The notes under the pieces are model-generated. The model searched no databases. It saw nothing but the letters and a program-made list of their open reading frames with translations, and was not told where the DNA came from. From Brevibacterium sp. p3-SID960 (GTDB taxonomy: Bacteria > Actinomycetota > Actinomycetes > Actinomycetales > Brevibacteriaceae), in assembly GCF_025144725.1 (NCBI RefSeq), contig NZ_JALXKS010000014.1, positions 1 to 60,209 on the forward strand: 60,209 nt of DNA, written 5' to 3'. Position 1 is the stretch's first letter. Each line of letters begins with the position of its first letter. Shown piece after piece: positions 24,859-31,790 of the stretch. Position numbers and translations under genes: made by a program.

Positions 24859-25425
24859 TCAGGGGATCGCCGGTGCGTCGCCGTGGGCGGCGAGCAGTTC
24901 GCGGGCAAGCGGCTCCCACTTGGCGTAGGCATCAGGGTAGGCCGAGCGCTGCACTGCCTGCGCGGCCTGGGTCGGGGCCATGCTCTCCCAGCCGTCGATC
25001 TGGATGAGACCGGGGTTCGAGCCCTCGGGATTGATGCCGTAGAAGGACTTCGAGGCGTAGACCGGGTCGGTCACCTGCTCCGGAGCGCCCCAACCCATCG
25101 ACGGGCGCTGTTGGAACAGACCGAGCGAATCACGGTCGCCGTAGTCGAGGTTGTACATCGAGGATTCCTGCATTGCGGTCATGAGGGCGATGACGATGCC
25201 CTGGTCGGGCAGTGCGCCGCCGCGTCCGACACCGATGATGGTGCGGGCGTTGTCGATCTGTGTCTGGTCGAGGTCGGCCACCGTGGTGAATGCCTCCTGT
25301 CGCTGTTCGACCGGAGCCGCGGCCGGGTCGAAGCTCGGGGCGGCCATCGCCGGTGACCCCATGATCCCGCCGCCGAGGATGCCGGCAGCGACAGCGGTGG
25401 TCAGCAGTGTCTTGGAGAGTTTCAT
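24859..25425 (-). CDS. Secreted lysozyme-like wall protein, paralog 2
   Basis: 188 residues with a cleavable signal peptide (ends SPAMAAP), so a secreted counterpart of the membrane-anchored protein at 23394-23981. The two share IIGVGR, IALMTA, QESS, DRDSLGLFQQRPS, GWG, SFYGINPEG, NPGL, GWESM and AAQAVQRS, i.e. most of the domain. ATG has AAAGAG upstream. Likely acts on the wall during growth or separation; catalytic activity is inferred, not shown. Confidence 0.82.
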   Translation of the reverse strand: MKLSKTLLTTAVAAGILGGGIMGSPAMAAPSFDPAAAPVEQRQEAFTTVADLDQTQIDNARTIIGVGRGGALPDQGIVIALMTAMQESSMYNLDYGDRDSLGLFQQRPSMGWGAPEQVTDPVYASKSFYGINPEGSNPGLIQIDGWESMAPTQAAQAVQRSAYPDAYAKWEPLARELLAAHGDAPAIP

Positions 25426-25943
25426 GATGGTGCTCTTTCAGGGGTTGATTGACTCTGTGCTGTGTCTGCTGAGCCCAGTTGCCCGGGTGAGGCTGACAGG
25501 AAGTCTGGGGATCGTCTCCCGTCCCGGTCTCGGCGACGTGTTTAACAATCGCAACCGTTTTGTGATCTCTCAAGGCCTCGAACCTGACTGCACCCTGATC
25601 ATCGGCTGCACTGTGCGTGGGAATTCCGGCTTGCAGCTCAAACACTCACCTGCCGCATCCGGCATGCACATGCGGACCGGCGCGGTCATTGAGCTCTCAA
25701 CCGTTGGACTGGGCGCTTCAACCAGGGCAGATGAAAGAAACCTCCACGCGTCCGTACTGTGAGAGATCTTCAGCGACGTTGAAGCCGAGGTGGCCTCATC
25801 GCTTACGACCTTCGCGGGGGCTCTATGCACCTTCGTCGTAGACGTGTCGCGCCCTGTCCCGAGCGTCTCCGACCATCGTGCGGTGACAGCACTGCGGGCC
25901 CTGGCCGCTATCGAGCCAGAACCCGCAGTGAGCGCAATGCGGC
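25426..25943. other. Intergenic region upstream of the secreted wall-protein gene
   Basis: 518 bp. It should contain the promoter of the leftward gene at 24859-25425; AACGGTTGCGATTGTTAAAC (minus strand, about 25540-25560) is AT-rich and a candidate. On the minus strand at about 25735-25790 a short frame reads GFNVAEDLSQYGRVEVSF before a stop, which may be the tail of a lost gene. No RNA element could be proven. Confidence 0.35.
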
Positions 25944-27893
25944 TCAGGCCTCCCGCAGTGCGCTGCGCATGTTCTCCAGCACGTCGGGATCCTCGATCGT
26001 CGAGGGCACGACGACATCCTCGCGGCCGTCGGCGATCTCGCGCATCGTCTTGCGCAGGATCTTGCCCGAACGGGTCTTCGGCAGCGCGGAGACGATGTCG
26101 ACGCGCTTCATCGCCGCCACCGGGCCGATATCCGAGCGGACCAGCGAGACGAGATCGGCCTTGACCTCCTCCTCGTCGGTCTCCGGGCCGTCCTTGAGCA
26201 CAACGAACGCCCGCGGGATCTGGCCTTTCGTCGCGTCGTAGACGCCGATGACCGCACATTCGGCCACAGCCGGGTGGGCGGCGATCGCGGCCTCCATGAT
26301 GCCGGTCGACAGGCGGTGACCGGCGACGTTGATGACGTCGTCGGTGCGGCCCATGACGTAGACGTAGCCGTCGTCGTCGATGAGCCCGCCGTCGCCGGTG
26401 AGGTAATAGCCGTCGAAGGCTGAGAGATAGGAGGAGACGTAGCGTTCGTCATCATCCCACACGGTGGCCATCGTGCCCGGCGGCATCGGCAGCCGGATGA
26501 CGACGAGTCCGTCCTGGCCGGCCGGCGCCGGATTGCCGGCGGCGTCGAGGACCTCGACCTGGTAACCGGGCACCGGCTTGGTCGGCGAGCCGGCCTTGAG
26601 CGGGTAGGTGTGCAGGCCGATCGGGTTGGCGGCGATCGGCCAACCGGTCTCGGTCTGCCACCAGTTGTCGATGACCGGGATGGACCGGCCGGTGGCCTCG
26701 GCGAGCTTCTCGGTCGTCCATTCATAGGTGTCCGGGTCGAGGCGCTCACCGGCCATGTACCAGGCCCTGAGCGAGGCCATGTCGTAGCGCTTCATCATCT
26801 CGCCGTCGGGGTCCTCCTTGCGGATGACGCGCATGGCAGTCGGGGCGGCGAAGAAGACGTCGACGTCGTGTTCGGAGACGATCCGGAAGAACGTCGAGGC
26901 ATCCGGGGTGCCGATCGGCTTGCCTTCGAACAGCACGGTCGTGACCCCGCCGATGAGAGGAGCGTAGACGATGTAGGAGTGGCCGACCACCCAGCCGACG
27001 TCTGAGGCGGTGAACATCGTGTCGCCGGGATGTAAGCCGAAGATGTTCGGCAGCGACCAGGCGAGTGCGGTCGCGTAGCTGCCGTCGCGCACGATGCCCT
27101 TGGGCTTGCCGGTGGTGCCGGAGGTGTAGAGCACATAGAGCTCATCGGTGGAAGCGACCGGTGTGCACGGGGCGTGCTCGGTGGTCGCGGCGAGCAGCTG
27201 GGCATAGTCGAGGTCGCGGCCGTCGGTCAGCTCGCACTCATGCTGCGGACGCTGGACGATGACGGTGAACTCCGGGTCCTCCTCGGCCTTCTCGATCGCG
27301 GCGTCGAGCAGCGGCTTGTACTCAATCGTCCGGTTGCGTTCGATGCCGCAGGACGTCGAGATGATCGCCTTCGGGCGCAGATCGTTCATCCGCACGGCCA
27401 GCTCGTTGGCGGAGAACCCGCCGAACACGACCGAGTGGATTGCGCCGAGCCGGGCGCAGGCGAGCATCGCGATGACCGCCTCGGGGATCATCGGCATGTA
27501 GATGACGACGGTGTCCCCCTTGCTGATGCCGCGCTCGGCCAGCGCCTGGGCGAACCGGGCGGTCTCATCGAGCAGATCGGCGTAGCTGTAGTGCTTGACC
27601 TGGTCGGTGACCGGGGAGTCGTAGATGACCGCGGTGTCGGAGGCGCGGCCGCTGTCGACGTGCCGGTCGAGGGCGTTGTAGCAGACGTTGAGCTCACCGT
27701 CGGGGAACCAGCGGTAGATCGGGGCGCGCGAGGTGTCGAGGGCGCGGGTCGGCTTCTTCACCCAGTCGATGAGCTCAGCGGCATCGAGCCAGAAGCCCTC
27801 AGGGTCCGCGGCGGCCCGGGCGAAGGCGCGGTCGTAGGGAGTGTCTGTCGGCTGCTGCGCCGTCGAGGCGGCGCTGTCGGTGTGATCGCTCAT
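25944..27893 (-). CDS. prpE: Propionate-CoA ligase (propionyl-CoA synthetase)
   Basis: AMP-forming acyl-CoA synthetase of 649 residues. Motifs: P-loop YTSGTTGKPKG, WWQTETGWPI, GRTDDVINVAGHRLSTG, and PKTRSGKILRKTM with the catalytic (and typically acetylatable) lysine. The N-terminal FWLDAAELIDWVKKP, CYNALDRHVDSGRA and DSPVTDQVKHYSYADLLDE match PrpE rather than Acs; acetate may be a second substrate. Divergent from the DUF4229 gene. No methylcitrate genes are nearby. Confidence 0.87.
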   Translation of the reverse strand: MSDHTDSAASTAQQPTDTPYDRAFARAAADPEGFWLDAAELIDWVKKPTRALDTSRAPIYRWFPDGELNVCYNALDRHVDSGRASDTAVIYDSPVTDQVKHYSYADLLDETARFAQALAERGISKGDTVVIYMPMIPEAVIAMLACARLGAIHSVVFGGFSANELAVRMNDLRPKAIISTSCGIERNRTIEYKPLLDAAIEKAEEDPEFTVIVQRPQHECELTDGRDLDYAQLLAATTEHAPCTPVASTDELYVLYTSGTTGKPKGIVRDGSYATALAWSLPNIFGLHPGDTMFTASDVGWVVGHSYIVYAPLIGGVTTVLFEGKPIGTPDASTFFRIVSEHDVDVFFAAPTAMRVIRKEDPDGEMMKRYDMASLRAWYMAGERLDPDTYEWTTEKLAEATGRSIPVIDNWWQTETGWPIAANPIGLHTYPLKAGSPTKPVPGYQVEVLDAAGNPAPAGQDGLVVIRLPMPPGTMATVWDDDERYVSSYLSAFDGYYLTGDGGLIDDDGYVYVMGRTDDVINVAGHRLSTGIMEAAIAAHPAVAECAVIGVYDATKGQIPRAFVVLKDGPETDEEEVKADLVSLVRSDIGPVAAMKRVDIVSALPKTRSGKILRKTMREIADGREDVVVPSTIEDPDVLENMRSALREA

Positions 27894-27974
27894 ACTCTAT
27901 TGTTGCCTACGACACACTAGAGTTGAACAGCGGGTCCCCGAACGTCACGGCTCACCCTCAGGCAGGGATGGGTG

Positions 27975-27995
27975 CCGTCGCCGAGGCGGTGGTCG
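27975..27995. repeat. Exact copy of a dispersed 21-bp GC-rich motif
   Basis: Minus strand reads CGACCACCGCCTCGGCGACG plus one further G. The same 21 bases occur at 29794-29814 (inside the ABC membrane-protein gene) and 38257-38277 (upstream of the hydroxy-acid oxidase), and 18 of them at 31561-31578. Here it is about 55 bp upstream of the DUF4229 gene. Confidence 0.75.
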
Positions 27996-28049
27996 GGTCT
28001 GCAGACACGTGCCGGTGCGCAGGAGCACCGGTGAAGGAGCTGGAAGAAC

Positions 28050-28385
28050 ATGCGCTACGTCGTTGCCCTGGCCTTGGCCGCGCTCGCGGTGCTCGGCGTC
28101 CACTGGGCGATCGGGCTCGGCACGCTGCCCCGCCCGTGGGGCGCGCTCGGCCTCGGCACCGTCGCCGGTGTCACGCTGGTGGCCACCCTCATCGTCTGGG
28201 AGATCATCAGCCCGAGTGAGGAGAACGCCGACCGCGACAAGCGCATCGCCGTCGAAGAGGCCGCCAAGGACGAGCAGCGCGAGCTGCGCCGCGCCCAGCG
28301 TGAAGCCGCCCGCAATGCCCGCCGCCGCGGCGAGCAGGCCGAGCCGGGTGAACCGGGCGCCCGGCGGCCCGACGGCACCGACTGA
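28050..28385 (+). CDS. DUF4229-type small membrane protein
   Basis: 111 residues: two hydrophobic helices (residues 1-20 and 28-52) followed by a strongly charged, coiled-coil-like Arg/Glu/Ala tail. This layout matches the DUF4229 family of Micrococcales; function unknown. ATG with GGAAG or AAGGAG upstream. Stands alone between divergent and convergent neighbours. Confidence 0.75.
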   Translation: MRYVVALALAALAVLGVHWAIGLGTLPRPWGALGLGTVAGVTLVATLIVWEIISPSEENADRDKRIAVEEAAKDEQRELRRAQREAARNARRRGEQAEPGEPGARRPDGTD

Positions 28386-28402
28386 GACTTCTCGTCAGCC
28401 GG

Positions 28403-30022
28403 TCACGGGTGTGCGCTGCAGCGCAGCCGGCAGACCGCCCAGCCGGCCACACCGGTGAGGAGCACCGCTGCTGCTGAGGGCGGTGTTGCGGTGGTGGCGG
28501 CCAGCAGCATTCCCAGTGCCCCGAGCGCCGTCATGAGGATCGGGGCGGTCAGTTGCGCGATCACGCCGACGGGCAGCGCCCCGGCTTCGGTCATGACCGC
28601 AGGTGCCAGCCAGTTCGGCGGCGGGCGCAGTGCAGCGTGTGTCGCGGCCGCAGCGCAGAGGAGGGCGAAGAGGTAGGCAAGGGCGAGCAGCAGCGGCTGG
28701 CCGAGCTGCACGGTCACCGGCAGGAAGACGAGCAGACCGGCGGGCAGCAGCACCGCCGCGGGGGCGAGTGCGATGAGGAGCCGGCAGGTGGCAAGGCTGA
28801 ACGGGAACGCCTCGGTGAAGGACGGGTTCGCAGCAGAGGTGCGAACGCTCATGACGGCCAGCCAGCCGGCGATCCCCAGGCTCAGGCAGGCGATGAGGAC
28901 TCCGGCGACCGGCAGCTGACCGAGCGGCAGGGCGCTGGCTGCCCACGGCAGCAGCACCGCCATGGCGAGGAGTGCCGGTGCGCCTGCCGTGCGGGTCAGC
29001 CCGATGAGCAGTCCGGTCGGCAGGGCCAGTAGAGACGGCAGTCGCTTCAGGCGTGCCGCCAGTTGGCCGGACCGCCCTCCGCGGCGGGCCCGCAGGCGGG
29101 CGAAGAGGGTGGTGGCCATCGCATTGGCATCGGCGGTCACCAGCCCGAAGCGCATGAGCTGCGAGGACCGCGACCCGGCTTCGAGCTGCGGCCACGACAC
29201 CACCGGAGGCCGCCGCACCATCCAAGCGGCAGCGGCAATGATGAGCAATACCAGGACCGCGGCGAACCCGAGCGCGACCGGTGCGCTCAGACCGCTCGCT
29301 GCAGCATGCATGACTGTGCCGGCGAGGTCGGCCAGCGGTGCGGTGAGGGCCAGCAGCGCCAGTGCGGCGACGGCTGCCCACAGCAGCCTGTCGCCGAAAT
29401 GCTCGGTGTCGACTGTCATGCCGAACAGGCCCGCTTGCAGGCCGATGAGGATGAGGGCACCAGCCGCCCCGGTGGCCGCCAGCACGGCCACAAGCGCGAT
29501 CGCGGCAGCTGCGGTGATGCCGAGGTCGAAGACCACCGCGCCACCGGCGGCCTGCCAGGACAGGTGCGGCACGACCGCCAGCAGCCCGATGATGATCCCG
29601 CCGGCCACCCCGCCGAGGATGACGGCACTCAGACGGCGGCGCAGCCAGGCTGGGCTGAAGCCCGGGTGCTGGAACAGCCACACGCGTACCGGTTCGGGCA
29701 GCCCGAGCGGGCCGAGGCGGGTGAGCAGCCAGGTGAGCACAGACATCCCGCAAGCGGCGATGAGGACCGACTGCAGGACGGGGAACGGGGAGGCGACCAC
29801 CGCCTCGGCGACGGTACCGGCCGGCAGGGCGGTGAGCGCTGCCAGCAGCGGCGCAGCCAGGGACTGCGCGGCCGAGGCGAGGACGGCGATGAAGACGGCT
29901 GCGGCAAGCGCGTAGGTGTAGACCGCCCCGGCGCTCAGCGTGTGCGGGCGGCGGCTGCGGGTGAGCCGGGCGAGGCCGGCAGGGGTGAGGGGGTGCGGCA
30001 GGGCCCGTTCAGGCGGCGTCAT
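28403..30022 (-). CDS. Large integral membrane protein, putative ABC transporter permease of the ole operon
   Basis: 539 residues with about twelve hydrophobic helices and very high Ala/Leu content. No family was recognised with certainty; the arrangement of an N-terminal basic segment and two six-helix blocks, plus a 14-bp overlap with the ABC ATPase upstream, makes it the natural membrane partner. ATG at 30022 is chosen over a TTG at 30139 because the extension would lie fully inside the ATPase gene. Last gene of the run oleA, oleBC, oleD, ATPase, membrane protein. It may move an acyl-derived product; this is inference. Confidence 0.75.
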   Translation of the reverse strand: MTPPERALPHPLTPAGLARLTRSRRPHTLSAGAVYTYALAAAVFIAVLASAAQSLAAPLLAALTALPAGTVAEAVVASPFPVLQSVLIAACGMSVLTWLLTRLGPLGLPEPVRVWLFQHPGFSPAWLRRRLSAVILGGVAGGIIIGLLAVVPHLSWQAAGGAVVFDLGITAAAAIALVAVLAATGAAGALILIGLQAGLFGMTVDTEHFGDRLLWAAVAALALLALTAPLADLAGTVMHAAASGLSAPVALGFAAVLVLLIIAAAAWMVRRPPVVSWPQLEAGSRSSQLMRFGLVTADANAMATTLFARLRARRGGRSGQLAARLKRLPSLLALPTGLLIGLTRTAGAPALLAMAVLLPWAASALPLGQLPVAGVLIACLSLGIAGWLAVMSVRTSAANPSFTEAFPFSLATCRLLIALAPAAVLLPAGLLVFLPVTVQLGQPLLLALAYLFALLCAAAATHAALRPPPNWLAPAVMTEAGALPVGVIAQLTAPILMTALGALGMLLAATTATPPSAAAVLLTGVAGWAVCRLRCSAHP

Positions 30023-30662
30023 AGCCCAGCGTCCCGTCGGGGTGTTCGCAGATCTGCACGGTGGTGGTGCGTTCGGGGTCGATGAGGGCGTCGTCGTGGG
30101 TGGCGAGCAGAATCGCCGTGCCGCTCTCCGCGCGGGCAATCAGCAGGCGGCGCAGCGCCTGGACCGAGGCGGCGTCGAGGTTCTGCTCGGGTTCGTCGAG
30201 CAGCAGGATGCCGGCTGGCCGGATGAGGGCGCTGGCCAGCAGCACCTTGCGCCGCTGCCCTCTGGAGAGCGCCTCCGGGTATGCGTCGAGGAACCGGACC
30301 GGCAGGTTGAGGGCGGCACAGATCTCGGTGATGGCCGCCTCGAGAGCGGTGACGTCGTGGGCGCGGGCGAGCAGCGTCAGGTGCTCACCGGCGGTGAGCC
30401 CGGTGAGCCAGGCGTCGTCGCCGAGGAGGGCTGCGACCTGCCGCTTCCACACGGGCCCGGTGTGATCGGCCGGTTCGCCGCCGAGCATGACGCGGCCGGA
30501 CAGCGGGGTCTGGCGGCCGGCGATCGTCTGCAGCAGCGTCGACTTGCCGGCCCCGTTCGCACCGGCCAGCCGGACGATCGACCCTGGCGTCAGCTGCAGG
30601 TTGAGCGGCGGCAGAGCGAAGCCGGCCGGGTAGCCGGCGACGAGGCTCTCGGTCGTGAGCAT
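30009..30662 (-). CDS. ABC transporter ATP-binding protein coupled to oleD
   Basis: 217 residues, a single nucleotide-binding domain: Walker A GANGAGKST, signature LSRGQRRKV (LSxGQ variant), Walker B ILLLDEPEQNLDA and H-loop LLATHDD. The ATG shares one base with the oleD stop (TGATG), so it is translated with oleD, and the downstream membrane protein overlaps its end. Resembles ATPases of exporters of the CcmA/YadG type. A role in exporting or placing olefins or beta-lactones is possible. Confidence 0.88.
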   Translation of the reverse strand: MLTTESLVAGYPAGFALPPLNLQLTPGSIVRLAGANGAGKSTLLQTIAGRQTPLSGRVMLGGEPADHTGPVWKRQVAALLGDDAWLTGLTAGEHLTLLARAHDVTALEAAITEICAALNLPVRFLDAYPEALSRGQRRKVLLASALIRPAGILLLDEPEQNLDAASVQALRRLLIARAESGTAILLATHDDALIDPERTTTVQICEHPDGTLGYDAA

Positions 30663-31732
30663 CAGCGGTCTGCCGTCAGCGCGGTCCCAGGTTCGGGGGC
30701 GGTGCCGCCGTAGTGGGCGGCGAGTTCGGCCAGGCCCTCGTCGATGCTCACCCTTGGCTGCCAGTCGAGGACTTCGCGGGTGCGGCGCTGGTCGAACCAG
30801 TGAGCGGTCGAGAGCTGCTCGGCGAGGAACCGGGTGAGCGGCGGCTCATCGGACAGCGTCTCGCGCAGGCGGGCGGCAGCCGATTCGGGCAGCCGGTCGG
30901 TCAGCGTGTCCTCAACCTCGGCGACGAGATCCCAGACCTTCTCGACGACGGCGCCGGCGGCCAGGGCGGCGGGCACGGGCACGCTGAGCTTCGGGCGGCG
31001 AGCCCCTCCGGCCAGTGCCATCTGGGTCATGAGCTCACCGACCGGGCGCGGCTGTCCATTGGTGACGACGAGCGCCTCACCGTGGTGGTGCTCGACTGCC
31101 GTGAGAGCTGCGACGATCGCGTCGACGGCATTGGCGATGTAGAGCGTGTCGATGAGCGCGGCCCCGGTGCCGAGCACCGGCATCCGACCGGCGCGGGCGC
31201 GGTCGATGACCCGCTCGGTCAGCTGCGTGTCACCGGGACCCCACATGAGGTGCGGGCGCAGCACAAGCACCCGGAAGTCTGCACTGTCAGCAGCCAGGGC
31301 GAGCAGTTCCCCGTGGGCTTTGGTGCGGGCGTACTCGCCGCGGGCATGTTCGGGATCAGCTGGGCCCGCGCCCTCACCGACGAGGGAGTCACCGGCGTGG
31401 GCGACCGAGGGGGAGGAGATGTGCACGAACCGGCTCACGCCTGCATCCTGGGCCGCTGAGAGCAGTGTGCGGGTGCCTGCGATGTTGATCGCCTCGAAGT
31501 CGGCCGGATCCCCGGTCATCGAGACCTTCGCGGCCAGGTGGACGACCGCCTGCTGGCCGGCCACCGCCTCGGCGACGGCGGCGGCATCAGTGATCGAGGC
31601 GGCGATGTCTCGGGCCCCACCGACCCCGGAAGGGCGGCGCTGCAGGGTCGTGATCGTGTGACCGGCGGAGGCCAGCGCGGCAGCGACTGAGGAGCCGAGC
31701 AGACCGGATGCGCCGGTGACGAGAATCTTCAC
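30662..31732 (-). CDS. oleD: 2-alkyl-3-oxoalkanoate reductase OleD
   Basis: NAD(P)-dependent extended SDR of 356 residues. Rossmann motif TGASGLLGS at residue 7, HISSPSV with the catalytic Ser near 106, and Tyr134-x3-Lys138 (YARTK). In head-to-head olefin synthesis OleD reduces the beta-keto acid made by OleA to a 2-alkyl-3-hydroxyalkanoate. GTG start with AGGAGG 4 bp upstream. It follows oleBC by 58 bp and overlaps the ABC ATPase by one base. Identification rests on family plus context. Confidence 0.88.
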   Translation of the reverse strand: MKILVTGASGLLGSSVAAALASAGHTITTLQRRPSGVGGARDIAASITDAAAVAEAVAGQQAVVHLAAKVSMTGDPADFEAINIAGTRTLLSAAQDAGVSRFVHISSPSVAHAGDSLVGEGAGPADPEHARGEYARTKAHGELLALAADSADFRVLVLRPHLMWGPGDTQLTERVIDRARAGRMPVLGTGAALIDTLYIANAVDAIVAALTAVEHHHGEALVVTNGQPRPVGELMTQMALAGGARRPKLSVPVPAALAAGAVVEKVWDLVAEVEDTLTDRLPESAAARLRETLSDEPPLTRFLAEQLSTAHWFDQRRTREVLDWQPRVSIDEGLAELAAHYGGTAPEPGTALTADR

Positions 31733-31790
31733 TGTTCCTCCTGGAATGCTGGCCGGTGCGGCGCGCGTGCTGGCGGGCCGGAGGCGGCGG

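Noticed and set aside
25426..25700. Possible c-di-AMP (ydaO) riboswitch upstream of the secreted wall-protein gene
   Set aside because: Such riboswitches precede actinobacterial wall-hydrolase genes, and GTCAGCCTCACCCGGGCAAC is faintly similar to the 3' part, but the conserved 5' elements are missing. A covariance-model search would decide.
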